Below, piece by piece: positions 1 through 5,374 of a stretch of 5,374 bases of DNA; the first letter of the stretch is position 1; the number at the start of each line of letters is the position of its first letter. The stretch covers positions 48,862 to 54,235 of the forward strand of contig NZ_JIBO01000010.1 of NCBI RefSeq assembly GCF_000688655.1, read 5' to 3'. A program made the translations under genes and the position numbers. A model generated the notes under the pieces. It did no database searches. It was not told where the DNA came from and saw only the letters and a program-made list of their open reading frames with translations. The stretch is from Lonsdalea quercina subsp. quercina. GTDB taxonomy: Bacteria > Pseudomonadota > Gammaproteobacteria > Enterobacterales > Enterobacteriaceae.

Positions 1-858
1 CGCGGACAGCGTCATATAGCCGCCGGTGAGGGCTTTACCGAGGCACAGAATGTCCGGCGTGATGCCCGCATGTTCGCAGGCGAACAGTTTGCCGGTGCGG
101 CCGAAGCCGGTCGCAATCTCATCGGCGATCAGCGGAATACCGTACTGGTCGCATAGCTGGCGCACCCGACGCAGATACTGGGGATGATAGAAGCGCATGC
201 CGCCAGCGCCCTGTACGATCGGCTCCAGGATCACGGCCGCGATGCGCTCCGCGTGCTGTTCGACGATCGCCGTCAGCGAATCGCCGTCCTCCTCCCGCCA
301 CTCTTCATTAAAGCGACACTGCGGCGCATCCGCGAACAGGTGCGGCGGCAGATATCCCTGATAAAGGCTGTGCATCGAATTTTGCGGATCGCACACCGAC
401 ATCGCGCCCAGCGTATCGCCATGATAGCCGTGACGCAGCGTCACAAACTGGCGACGCGACTGTCCCTGCGCCTGCCAATACTGCAACGCCATCTTCATGG
501 CGACCTCGACCGCTACCGAGCCGGAATCCGCCAGAAAGACGCACTCCAGCGCATCCGGCGTCATCGCCACCAGCCGACGACACAGCGCGATGGCGGGCGC
601 ATGGGTGATGCCGCCGAACATGACGTGGGACATCTGGCCCAGCTGTTCCGTGACGGCCTGATTGATGCGGGGATGGTGATAGCCGTGGATCGCGGCCCAC
701 CAGGAGGACATGCCGTCCACCAGCTTACGGCCGTCTTCCAACTGTAGCTCCACGCCGTGTGCGGCGCTGACCGGATAGCAGGGCAGGGGCTGGGTCATGG
801 ACGTATACGGATGCCAGATATGGCGTTGGTCAAACTGGAGATCGTCTGGAGTGATCAT
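1..858 (-). CDS. bioA: BioA, adenosylmethionine-8-amino-7-oxononanoate aminotransferase (3'-truncated by window)
   Basis: Encodes DAPA synthase, a cytosolic PLP enzyme that transfers the amino group of S-adenosylmethionine to KAPA, giving 7,8-diaminopelargonate. The 286 visible codons read without a stop from an ATG at 858 to the window edge; E. coli BioA is about 429 residues, so roughly the last third is missing. Class III aminotransferase landmarks are visible: [10 protein letters not shown] (residues 51-60), [12 protein letters not shown] (111-122), RHGYHGDT (142-149), [14 protein letters not shown] (243-256), and CLGKALTGG (272-280) with the PLP-binding lysine at K275. These lie one residue beyond the E. 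coli positions (W52, Y144, D245, K274), because the N-terminus MITPDDL is one residue longer than MTTDDL. The start lies only 4 bp from the operator palindrome and lacks an obvious Shine-Dalgarno sequence. It is divergent from bioB and presumably co-repressed by BirA. Confidence 0.98.
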   Translation of the reverse strand, partial: MITPDDLQFDQRHIWHPYTSMTQPLPCYPVSAAHGVELQLEDGRKLVDGMSSWWAAIHGYHHPRINQAVTEQLGQMSHVMFGGITHAPAIALCRRLVAMTPDALECVFLADSGSVAVEVAMKMALQYWQAQGQSRRQFVTLRHGYHGDTLGAMSVCDPQNSMHSLYQGYLPPHLFADAPQCRFNEEWREEDGDSLTAIVEQHAERIAAVILEPIVQGAGGMRFYHPQYLRRVRQLCDQYGIPLIADEIATGFGRTGKLFACEHAGITPDILCLGKALTGGYMTLSA

Positions 859-862
859 AACT

Positions 863-894
863 TGTCAACTAAATCTAATTCAATTTGGTTGACA
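863..894. promoter_or_regulatory. bioO: bio operator (predicted BirA binding site)
   Basis: A near-perfect palindrome: left arm tgtcaactaaat (863-874), 8-bp centre, right arm atttggttgaca (883-894). The arms match as inverted repeats at 11 of 12 positions; only position 870 breaks the symmetry. The place (between divergent bioA and bioB) and the layout (two 12-bp arms) match the E. coli bio operator, where a BirA dimer carrying biotinoyl-5'-AMP shuts off both directions when biotin is plentiful. The arm sequence resembles the E. coli arms, which I recall as TGTAAACC-AAAT-like. BirA itself is not encoded in this window. Binding is inferred from symmetry and context. Confidence 0.92.
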
Positions 895-895
895 G
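867..895 (-). promoter_or_regulatory. Tentative bioA promoter (leftward)
   Basis: Read leftward, CTGTCA (895-890) as -35 and TTAGTT (872-867) as -10 are separated by 17 bp, mirroring the internal rightward promoter option. The -10 match is weak. TAGATT (877-872) is a better -10, but its -35 (900-895) is poor. Either choice starts transcription within a few bases of the bioA ATG at 858. The existence of a leftward promoter here is inferred from divergent gene order; the exact boxes are a guess. Confidence 0.3.
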
Positions 896-916
896 TATAT
901 CCCCATAAATTACACT
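889..916 (+). promoter_or_regulatory. Candidate bioB promoter (rightward, bioBFCD)
   Basis: A perfect -35 hexamer TTGACA (889-894) is followed after 16 bp by TACACT (911-916), which matches the -10 consensus at 4 of 6. Transcription would begin near 923 and give a leader of about 25 nt. The -35 box forms the outer end of the operator's right arm, so bound BirA would cover it directly. An alternative at the position I recall for the E. coli promoter is TTGTCA (862-867), 17 bp, TTGGTT (885-890), wholly inside the palindrome, but its -10 is poor. Which one is used cannot be settled from sequence. Confidence 0.6.
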
Positions 917-935
917 GACGAAATCTTTTTCACCC

Positions 936-939
936 GGAG
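936..939 (+). promoter_or_regulatory. bioB ribosome binding site (decides ATG over GTG start)
   Basis: GGAG lies 8 nt before the ATG at 948 but only 5 nt before the in-frame GTG at 945. The spacing favours the ATG. That choice also puts the catalytic cysteines at exactly the residue numbers known for E. coli BioB. Confidence 0.8.
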
Positions 940-947
940 TTGTAGTG

Positions 948-1985
948 ATGTCAGAACGAGTTCAATGGACGTTGGAACAGGCACAAGACCTGTTTAATAA
1001 GCCCTTTCTGGAGCTGATGTATGAGGCGCAGACCGTTCACCGGCAGCATTTCGATCCGCGCCAGGTGCAGGTCAGCACGCTGCTGTCTATCAAGACCGGG
1101 GCCTGCCCAGAAGACTGCAAATATTGCCCCCAGAGTTCCCGTTATCGTACCGGCATCGAAACCGAGCGTTTGATGCAGGTGGAGCAGGTGATGACTTCCG
1201 CCCGTCAGGCCAAGGCCGCAGGCTCGACCCGTTTCTGTATGGGCGCCGCCTGGAAAAACCCGCATGAGCGCGACATGCCCTATTTGGAAGAAATGGTGCG
1301 CGGCGTGAAAGCGCTGGGAATGGAAACCTGCATGACGTTGGGGACGTTACAAGGCGATCAGGCGGAGCGACTGGCGGAAGCGGGGCTGGATTTCTACAAC
1401 CATAACCTCGATACCTCGCCGGAATTCTACGGCAGCATCATCACCACCCGAACCTATCAGGAACGTCTGGATACGCTCGGCAAAGTGCGCGAGGCGGGGA
1501 TCAAAGTCTGTTCCGGCGGGATCATCGGTCTGGGCGAAACGGTGCGCGACCGCGCCGGTCTGCTGGTGCAGCTGGCCAATCTGCCGACGCCGCCGGAGAG
1601 CGTGCCGATCAACATGCTGGTCAAGGTCAAAGGCACGCCACTGGCCGAAAACGAGGACGTCGATCCGTTCGATTTCGTGCGTACCATCGCCATCGCTCGC
1701 ATCATGATGCCGACGTCGCACGTCCGTCTGTCCGCCGGGCGCGAGCAGATGAGCGAGCAGACGCAGGCCATGTGTTTTATGGCCGGGGCGAACTCGATTT
1801 TCTACGGCTGCAAGCTGTTGACGACGCCGAACCCGAAGGAAGACAAAGACCTGCAGCTGTTCCGCAAGCTGGGACTCAACCCGCAGCAGACCAGCACCGA
1901 GTATGGCGACAACCAGCAGCAGCAACATCTGACCGAGCAGCTGATGAACGCCGACACCGAGCAGTTCTACAACGCGGCGGTCTAA
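948..1985 (+). CDS. bioB: BioB, biotin synthase
   Basis: Radical SAM enzyme that inserts sulfur into dethiobiotin to form biotin, the last pathway step. With the ATG at 948 the protein has 345 residues (E. coli 346). The radical SAM motif CPEDCKYC gives C53, C57 and C60 for the [4Fe-4S] cluster. C97, C128, C188 and R260 are the ligands of the sacrificial [2Fe-2S] cluster. All seven have the same numbers as in E. coli. Other conserved blocks are [12 protein letters not shown] (150-161), the glycine-rich [10 protein letters not shown] (189-198) and NPQQT near the C-terminus, followed by a divergent glutamine-rich tail (NQQQQ). An in-frame GTG directly before the ATG would add one residue. It is the first gene of the operon, behind the bio operator, and its TAA abuts the bioF ATG. 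Confidence 0.98.
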   Translation: MSERVQWTLEQAQDLFNKPFLELMYEAQTVHRQHFDPRQVQVSTLLSIKTGACPEDCKYCPQSSRYRTGIETERLMQVEQVMTSARQAKAAGSTRFCMGAAWKNPHERDMPYLEEMVRGVKALGMETCMTLGTLQGDQAERLAEAGLDFYNHNLDTSPEFYGSIITTRTYQERLDTLGKVREAGIKVCSGGIIGLGETVRDRAGLLVQLANLPTPPESVPINMLVKVKGTPLAENEDVDPFDFVRTIAIARIMMPTSHVRLSAGREQMSEQTQAMCFMAGANSIFYGCKLLTTPNPKEDKDLQLFRKLGLNPQQTSTEYGDNQQQQHLTEQLMNADTEQFYNAAV

Positions 1986-3134
1986 ATGGGCTGGCAGCAA
2001 CGTATCGAACGGGCGCTGGCGCAGCGTCGCGAGGAGGGCGCCTACCGTCAGCGTCAGGTGAATGAAGGTGGCGGCGGGCGCTGGCTGGAGACCCACGGCC
2101 GCGGCTATCTGAATTTTTCCAGCAACGACTATCTTGGCATCAGCCGGCATCCCAGCATGGTGCGCGCATGGCAGCAGGGCGCCGAGCGTTTCGGCGTGGG
2201 CAGCGGCGGTTCGGGACATGTCACCGGCTACAGCGTCGCACACGAAGCGCTGGAGCGGCAGCTGGCAGACTGGCTCGGCTACGATCGCGCGCTGCTGTTC
2301 GTCTCCGGCTATGCCGCCAATCAGGCGGTGATCGCCGCGCTGGCGGACGCGGGAGATCGCATTCTGGCCGACAAACTCAGCCATGCATCGCTCTTGGAGG
2401 CGTCCACGTTGTCCCCGGCCACGCTGCGCCGCTTCCCGCACAATCAGCCGGAAGGGCTGGAACGCCTGTTGCGCGCGCCGTGCGACGGGCAGACGCTCGC
2501 GGTGACGGAAGGAATCTTCAGCATGGATGGCGATGCGGCGCCGCTGCCTGAACTTCAGGCGGCGAGTCGTCGGCACGGCGCCTGGCTGATGGTCGACGAC
2601 GCTCACGGCATCGGCGTGCTGGGCGAACAAGGGCGCGGCAGCTGCTGGACTCAAGGCGTACAGCCTGAGCTGCTGATCGTCACCTTTGGCAAAGCGTTCG
2701 GCGCCAGCGGGGCGGCGGTTCTCTGTCGCCACGACGTCGCGGAGTATCTGACTCAGTTTGCTCGCCATCTTATCTACAGCACTTCTATGCCGCCTGCGCA
2801 GGCCTGCGCATTGAGCGCGGCGCTGGAGGTGGTGCGCAAAGGTGATGATCTGCGACAAAAACTGGCGGACAACATCGCCCGTTTTCGTCGCGGCGCCGCC
2901 GGGCTGGCTTATCAGTTGCAACCGTCCCAAAGCGCGATTCAACCGCTGATCGTCGGCGACAATCGTCAGACGCTGGCGTTGTCTCAGACGCTGCGGGAGC
3001 AGGGATTATGGGTCGGCGCGATGCGACCGCCGACGGTGCCGCCGGGCACCTCTCGCCTGCGTATCACCTTGACGGCGAGTCATACGCCGCAGGATATCGA
3101 CCGGCTGCTGGAGGTGTTGCATGACGCCGGCTGA
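1986..3134 (+). CDS. bioF: BioF, 8-amino-7-oxononanoate (KAPA) synthase
   Basis: Cytosolic PLP enzyme of the alpha-oxoamine synthase family. It condenses pimeloyl-ACP (or pimeloyl-CoA) with L-alanine, releasing CO2, to make KAPA. It has 382 residues (E. coli 384). The PLP lysine is K236 in [14 protein letters not shown]133 (KLSHAS, stacks on PLP), S179 (GIFSMDGD), D204 and H207 (VDDAHGIG) fall on the numbers known for the E. coli enzyme. SSNDYLG (45-51) and the glycine-rich [12 protein letters not shown] (70-81) are further family marks. The ATG immediately follows the bioB TAA with no good Shine-Dalgarno sequence, so translation is probably coupled to bioB. The 3' end overlaps bioC by 14 nt. 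Confidence 0.98.
   Translation: MGWQQRIERALAQRREEGAYRQRQVNEGGGGRWLETHGRGYLNFSSNDYLGISRHPSMVRAWQQGAERFGVGSGGSGHVTGYSVAHEALERQLADWLGYDRALLFVSGYAANQAVIAALADAGDRILADKLSHASLLEASTLSPATLRRFPHNQPEGLERLLRAPCDGQTLAVTEGIFSMDGDAAPLPELQAASRRHGAWLMVDDAHGIGVLGEQGRGSCWTQGVQPELLIVTFGKAFGASGAAVLCRHDVAEYLTQFARHLIYSTSMPPAQACALSAALEVVRKGDDLRQKLADNIARFRRGAAGLAYQLQPSQSAIQPLIVGDNRQTLALSQTLREQGLWVGAMRPPTVPPGTSRLRITLTASHTPQDIDRLLEVLHDAG
3110..3115 (+). promoter_or_regulatory. bioC ribosome binding site inside bioF
   Basis: GGAGGT, a full-strength Shine-Dalgarno sequence, ends 5 nt before the bioC ATG at 3121 and lies wholly within bioF codons. It supports this bioC start despite the 14-nt overlap. Confidence 0.8.
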
Positions 3135-3885
3135 GTCTCCCCATAAGCAGGCGATTGCGCGAGCGTTTGGCCGCGCCGCCACGCGCTACGATCGTTTTGC
3201 CGAACTACAGCGTGATAGCGGGGAGCGCCTGATGTCGCTGCTGGGTGATTATGCCGGGGGGGAATTGCTGGACGCAGGCTGTGGGACGGGTTATTTCAGC
3301 CGCCGCTGGCAGGCCCAGGGCAAACGCGTGACCGCGCTGGATCTGTCGTCGCAGATGCTGGCGGCAGCGCGGCAGCGGGCGTCGGCATCACACTATGTGC
3401 TGGGCGATATCGAACATCTGCCGTTGCCGACGGCCAGTGTGGATCTGAGCTTCAGCAATCTGGCGATCCAGTGGTGCGACGATCTGTCTCGCGGACTGGG
3501 CGAGCTATACCGCGTGACGCGGCCCGGCGGCGCAGTCGCTTTCTGTACGCTGGCTCAAGGCACGCTGGCGGAGCTGGAGGACGCATGGCTGCGTCTGGAT
3601 GGCTCGCGCCGGGTCAATCGTTTCTTGACGGCGCCGGAGATCGAGGCGGCCTGTCAGCCCTATCGCTATCGGTTGGTCAGCGCGCCGCTGACCTGCTATT
3701 TCCCCGATGTGCTGAGCCTGATGCGTTCGCTGAAAGGCGTGGGCGCGACCTGGTTGCACGAGGGGAGACCTTCCCGCGCGATCAATCGGGAACGACTGCG
3801 GGCGCTGGCGGAGGTCTATCCCCGAGAGCCGCAGGGCTACCCTCTAACGTATCAACGAATTCTGGGAGTGATAGAACATGACTAA
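3121..3885 (+). CDS. bioC: BioC, malonyl-ACP O-methyltransferase
   Basis: SAM-dependent methyltransferase that caps the free carboxyl of malonyl-ACP as a methyl ester, letting fatty acid synthesis extend it to pimeloyl-ACP methyl ester. It has 254 residues (E. coli 251). Class I methyltransferase motifs are visible: motif [10 protein letters not shown] (49-57), the acidic residue ending strand 2 at D74 (TALD), GDIEHLPLP (95-103), FSNLAIQW (111-118) and the post-motif region [11 protein letters not shown] (131-141). MRSLKGVGA (201-209) is typical of BioC. The N-terminus [16 protein letters not shown] also fits the family. The start overlaps bioF by 14 nt behind a strong Shine-Dalgarno sequence; the end overlaps bioD by 8 nt. 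The matching esterase gene (bioH) is not in the window. A run of seven G (3256-3262) lies in the frame, which stays intact. Confidence 0.97.
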   Translation: MTPAESPHKQAIARAFGRAATRYDRFAELQRDSGERLMSLLGDYAGGELLDAGCGTGYFSRRWQAQGKRVTALDLSSQMLAAARQRASASHYVLGDIEHLPLPTASVDLSFSNLAIQWCDDLSRGLGELYRVTRPGGAVAFCTLAQGTLAELEDAWLRLDGSRRVNRFLTAPEIEAACQPYRYRLVSAPLTCYFPDVLSLMRSLKGVGATWLHEGRPSRAINRERLRALAEVYPREPQGYPLTYQRILGVIEHD

Positions 3886-4561
3886 GCGCTGGTTCGTGAC
3901 CGGTACGGACACCGACGTAGGCAAAACCGTCGCCAGCGCCGCGCTATTACAGGCGGCAGGACGCCTAGGTTATCTCACCGCGGGCTATAAGCCGGTGGCC
4001 TCCGGCTGCGAGATGACGCCGGAAGGGTTACGTAACCGGGATGCGCTGTGGTTGCAGGCCAACAGCCGTCTGGCGTTGGCCTATGACGAAGTCAACCCGT
4101 TGGCTTTCGCCGAGCCGACGTCGCCTCATATCATCAGCGCGGAAGAGGGGCGCCCGATCGCGTTCAACGCGCTCAGCGCAGGTTTGCGCGCGCTGACGGC
4201 CCGTGCGGAGTGGGTGCTGGTGGAAGGAGCTGGCGGGTGGTTCACGCCGCTTTCCGGACGGCAGACCTTTGCAGACTGGGTGGGGGAAGAACAACTGCCG
4301 GTCATTCTTGTCGTCGGCGTCAAGCTGGGTTGCATTAATCACGCCATGCTGACCGCGCAGGCGGTGCAGCAGGCCGGGCTGACGCTGGCGGGGTGGATCG
4401 CCAATGACGTCGCCCCTCCGGGGAAACGTCATCAGGAGTATCTGCAGGCGCTTCAGCAGCTCATTTCCGCGCCGATGCTGGGAGAAATCCCGCATTTGAC
4501 TCATCCAGACCCTCTGCAGAATCTGGGGCAATATCTGGACCCTTCAGTACTTTGCGCCTAA
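3878..4561 (+). CDS. bioD: BioD, dethiobiotin synthetase
   Basis: ATP-dependent carboxylase that closes the ureido ring of DAPA with CO2 to give dethiobiotin. It has 227 residues (E. coli BioD about 225). The P-loop is GTDTDVGKT (9-17) with K16. K38 in GYKPVASG (36-43) and E116 in VEGAGGWFTPL (115-125) are the other active-site residues, at the E. coli positions. TSPHIISA (81-88), VVGVKLGCINHAMLTA (145-160) and ANDV (nucleotide base recognition) are strongly conserved. The C-terminus after the LGEIP motif diverges from E. coli, which is normal. The ATG overlaps the bioC stop by 8 nt; GGGAG at 3864-3868 lies 9 nt upstream. It is the last gene of the operon, with a terminator-like hairpin downstream. 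Confidence 0.98.
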   Translation: MTKRWFVTGTDTDVGKTVASAALLQAAGRLGYLTAGYKPVASGCEMTPEGLRNRDALWLQANSRLALAYDEVNPLAFAEPTSPHIISAEEGRPIAFNALSAGLRALTARAEWVLVEGAGGWFTPLSGRQTFADWVGEEQLPVILVVGVKLGCINHAMLTAQAVQQAGLTLAGWIANDVAPPGKRHQEYLQALQQLISAPMLGEIPHLTHPDPLQNLGQYLDPSVLCA

Positions 4562-4635
4562 TCGGCAACCGAAAGACCAAAGGCGCTAAAAGATTGATAG
4601 GGAAAATCATCTTGAAAAAAATATTTTCACGGTGA

Positions 4636-4683
4636 GCTTGGGTGTTTTTTTTGACGTTAATCAACACTCAAGCGCCTTTTTTT
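4636..4683 (+). terminator. Probable intrinsic terminator of bioBFCD
   Basis: An 11-bp stem pairs gcttgggtgtt (4636-4646) with aacactcaagc (4663-4673), with one G-U pair and a 16-nt loop. Three bases later comes a seven-T run (4677-4683). An alternative or outer helix pairs aaaggcgct (4579-4587) with agcgccttt (4671-4679), which would end directly at the T-tract. It sits 75 nt after the bioD stop, where operon termination is expected. The large loop and the gap before the Ts make it less than ideal. Confidence 0.65.
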
Positions 4684-4795
4684 CTCATGCCAGATCACCA
4701 TCACGCGGCAAAATAAACTTAAAAAAAATGATTGCGTCTTCATACAGTGAGTCTGGGTCGTTATCTCCAACTCAGTACCGCCGGGCTGTTGTGGG

Positions 4796-4822
4796 AGTTA
4801 TCCACCATTTCTGTGGATAACT
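4796..4822. promoter_or_regulatory. Head-to-head DnaA boxes forming a 10-bp inverted repeat
   Basis: The perfect inverted repeat agttatccac (4796-4805) / gtggataact (4813-4822) has a 7-bp centre. Its minus-strand half reads TTATCCACA (4820-4812), an exact consensus DnaA box. Its plus-strand half reads TTATCCACC (4798-4806), 8 of 9. No T-tract follows, so it is not a terminator. I recall a reported DnaA site upstream of E. coli uvrB, which would make this a conserved feature; actual binding here is inferred. Confidence 0.65.
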
Positions 4823-4851
4823 GTGTGCATGAGGATTAGAAAAGCTCATTC

Positions 4852-4903
4852 AGCCGAGAGCTGGCGCGGGTTTTACTCGGGTTGACGGTATTCTCGGCTT
4901 TTT
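4852..4903 (+). terminator. Terminator-like hairpin with no gene directly upstream
   Basis: An 8-bp GC-rich stem pairs agccgaga (4852-4859) with tctcggct (4892-4899), extended by a G-U pair, and is followed directly by Ts (to 4903). The 32-nt loop is long for an intrinsic terminator. A second ctcgg at 4876-4880 could compete for the 5' arm. It may stop read-through from bioD or end a short transcript. Confidence 0.45.
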
Positions 4904-4949
4904 ATCAAAAACCATATAAATCAATAAATTAACTAAAATCAAGCGTCAT

Positions 4950-4979
4950 TTAACAGGCCATTGAAGAGTTGTGTATATT
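4950..4979 (+). promoter_or_regulatory. Candidate upstream promoter facing uvrB
   Basis: TTAACA (4950-4955; 5 of 6 to the -35 consensus), an 18-bp spacer, then TATATT (4974-4979; 5 of 6 to the -10). Transcription would begin near 4986, about 225 nt before uvrB. A tandem heptamer CGTTCAA CGTTCAA (4981-4994) covers the predicted start. This is only a motif match in AT-rich DNA, where such matches are common. Confidence 0.4.
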
Positions 4980-5004
4980 CCGTTCAACGTTCAAGACATT
5001 TTGA

Positions 5005-5020
5005 TGTCATTGCGATGACA
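5005..5020. repeat. Short inverted repeat TGTCAT-TGCG-ATGACA
   Basis: A perfect 6-bp inverted repeat with a 4-base loop, about 20 bp downstream of the candidate promoter at 4950-4979. It could be an operator half-site pair or a small RNA hairpin. It is short enough to arise by chance. Confidence 0.3.
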
Positions 5021-5087
5021 GCTGGGGATAAAATGCGACTGCGCGCTGGCTAAGGGCATCTCAGTATGCTAAAGCGGCACACGGGAC

Positions 5088-5115
5088 TTGAGGCTGTTGT
5101 TATATCCAGTATCAT
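5088..5115 (+). promoter_or_regulatory. Likely uvrB promoter
   Basis: TTGAGG (5088-5093; 4 of 6), a 16-bp spacer, and TATCAT (5110-5115; 5 of 6 to TATAAT). The spacer contains nearly all of the LexA box, as expected for an SOS-repressed promoter. Predicted start is near 5122, giving a leader of about 90 nt. Confidence 0.6.
5092..5111. promoter_or_regulatory. LexA binding site (SOS box) of uvrB
   Basis: GGCTGTTGTTATATCCAGTA has the diagnostic CTG-N10-CAG core (5094-5109) and matches 14 of 20 positions of the E. coli LexA consensus. The box I recall for E. coli uvrB (AACTGTTTTTTTATCCAGTA) matches at 16 of 20. It overlaps the predicted -35/-10 region, so LexA would block RNA polymerase until DNA damage triggers its cleavage. 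Confidence 0.88.
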
Positions 5116-5152
5116 GCGGCTGGCATTCATCCCGATCGCTTTCCATACTGAG

Positions 5153-5164
5153 AATGTCGACATT
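5153..5164. repeat. 12-bp perfect palindrome in the uvrB leader
   Basis: AATGTCGACATT is fully self-complementary and lies about 30 nt past the predicted uvrB transcription start and 47 nt before the start codon. It has no loop, so it is more likely a DNA-level site than an RNA hairpin, if it is functional at all. Confidence 0.3.
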
Positions 5165-5211
5165 GTGACCGACCGTCTTTTTTTCATCTCTCCAATCAGG
5201 TAGCCCTGCTC

Positions 5212-5374
5212 ATGAGTAAAGAATTTAAACTGCATTCCGCCTACCAACCCGCAGGCGACCAACCGGAAGCGATTCGCAAACTGAAAGAGGGGTTGGAAGA
5301 CGGCCTGGCACACCAGACATTGCTCGGCGTGACCGGGTCTGGCAAGACCTTCACTGTGGCTAACGTCATCGCCG
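5212..5374 (+). CDS. uvrB: UvrB, excinuclease ABC subunit B (5' end only)
   Basis: Core damage-verification ATPase of nucleotide excision repair. It is loaded by UvrA, forms the pre-incision complex on damaged DNA and recruits UvrC. Only 54 complete codons are visible. They begin [20 protein letters not shown] and include the Walker A motif GVTGSGKT (39-46) with K45, the same number as in E. coli Uvr[15 protein letters not shown] is nearly invariant in the family. The remaining roughly 615-620 residues lie beyond the window. The ATG at 5212 is supported by exact alignment with the E. coli N-terminus; the Shine-Dalgarno sequence is weak (AGG, 5198-5200, 11 nt upstream). It is preceded by a LexA box and shares the bioD-uvrB neighbourhood of E. 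coli. Confidence 0.98.
   Translation, partial: MSKEFKLHSAYQPAGDQPEAIRKLKEGLEDGLAHQTLLGVTGSGKTFTVANVIA

Larger units (their letters stand above)
4684..5087. other. Non-coding, AT-rich part of the bioD-uvrB intergenic region
   Basis: No credible coding sequence is seen on either strand. The stretch is clearly more AT-rich than the flanking genes. It contains the DnaA-box pair (4796-4822), a terminator-like hairpin (4852-4903), an AT-rich block (about 4904-4950), a candidate promoter (4950-4979) and a short hairpin (5005-5020), each listed separately. The part before 4796 shows an A-tract (4721-4728) and nothing else I can name. Confidence 0.7.
5059..5153. repeat. 10-bp inverted repeat flanking the uvrB promoter
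   Basis: tctcagtatg (5059-5068) and catactgaga (5144-5153) are perfect reverse complements separated by 75 bp. The LexA box and the likely uvrB promoter lie between them. It could be two sites for one regulator, a looping element, or chance. Confidence 0.35.

Noticed and set aside
184..747. 187-codon plus-strand frame inside bioA
   Set aside because: BioA is unmistakable on the minus strand across this whole stretch; the plus-strand product is Arg- and His-rich with no domain.
945..947. GTG as the bioB start codon
   Set aside because: It is only 5 nt from the GGAG, while the next codon is ATG with 8-nt spacing and gives cysteine numbering identical to E. coli BioB.
1347..2942. Long open frame of 531 codons on the minus strand across bioB and bioF
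   Set aside because: It lies opposite two genes whose catalytic residues are all in place, is rich in Arg, Gln and His as expected for a GC-rich shadow frame, and shows no recognisable domain.
4461..4667. 68-codon minus-strand frame over the bioD 3' end
   Set aside because: It overlaps the end of bioD and the terminator, and shows no ribosome site or family motif.
4761..4769. ttatctcca as a third DnaA box
   Set aside because: It matches the 9-base consensus at only 6 positions and breaks the conserved CAC core.
4632..4820. 62-codon plus-strand frame after bioD
   Set aside because: It runs through the terminator hairpin, the T-tract and most of the DnaA-box repeat, starts at a GTG without a good ribosome site, and its product resembles nothing I know.
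4796..4822. DnaA-box repeat as a transcription terminator
   Set aside because: No T-tract follows either arm within the usual distance, and both arms fit the DnaA consensus.
5178..5184. Seven-T run in the uvrB leader as a terminator or attenuator
   Set aside because: I find no stable stem immediately before it; only 3-bp pairings are available.
5050..5313. 87-codon minus-strand frame over the uvrB start
   Set aside because: It is antisense to the conserved UvrB N-terminus and the LexA-controlled promoter, so it is a shadow frame.

Overview
The window is a biotin biosynthesis locus followed by the start of uvrB. The order is bioA (leftward) | bio operator | bioB-bioF-bioC-bioD (rightward) | about 650 bp of non-coding DNA | uvrB (rightward, cut by the window end). 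Gene order, protein sequences close to those of Escherichia coli, a BirA-type operator and bioD-uvrB synteny all point to a gammaproteobacterium of the order Enterobacterales. Coding GC is high (roughly 60% by eye) and several residues differ from E. coli. This suggests a GC-rich relative such as a Pectobacteriaceae- or Yersiniaceae-type genus, but I cannot name it from this window.

Region by region: 1-858 is the N-terminal two thirds of BioA, running off the left edge. 859-947 is the divergent control region, with a 12-bp-arm palindrome that should bind BirA carrying biotinoyl-AMP and promoters facing both ways. 948-4561 is a tightly packed operon. bioB and bioF are adjacent, bioF and bioC overlap by 14 nt, and bioC and bioD overlap by 8 nt. 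A terminator-like hairpin with a T-tract follows at 4636-4683. 4684-5211 has no credible gene but holds regulatory-looking structure: a head-to-head pair of DnaA-box sequences, a second terminator-like hairpin, a possible extra promoter, a LexA box over the likely uvrB promoter, and two further inverted repeats. 5212-5374 encodes the first 54 residues of UvrB, including the Walker A motif.

The biotin genes cover nearly the whole late pathway. BioC methylates malonyl-ACP so that fatty acid synthesis can build a pimeloyl chain. BioF condenses pimeloyl-ACP with alanine to KAPA, BioA aminates KAPA to DAPA, BioD closes the ureido ring to dethiobiotin, and BioB inserts sulfur. The pimeloyl-ACP methyl ester esterase (BioH in enterobacteria) is not here, as is usual. 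All catalytic residues I could check are present and no reading frame is broken.

I see no new biological system in this window. The part most worth a second look is the bioD-uvrB intergenic region, where replication-initiator (DnaA) and SOS (LexA) signals and possible short transcripts lie within about 320 bp upstream of a DNA repair gene.
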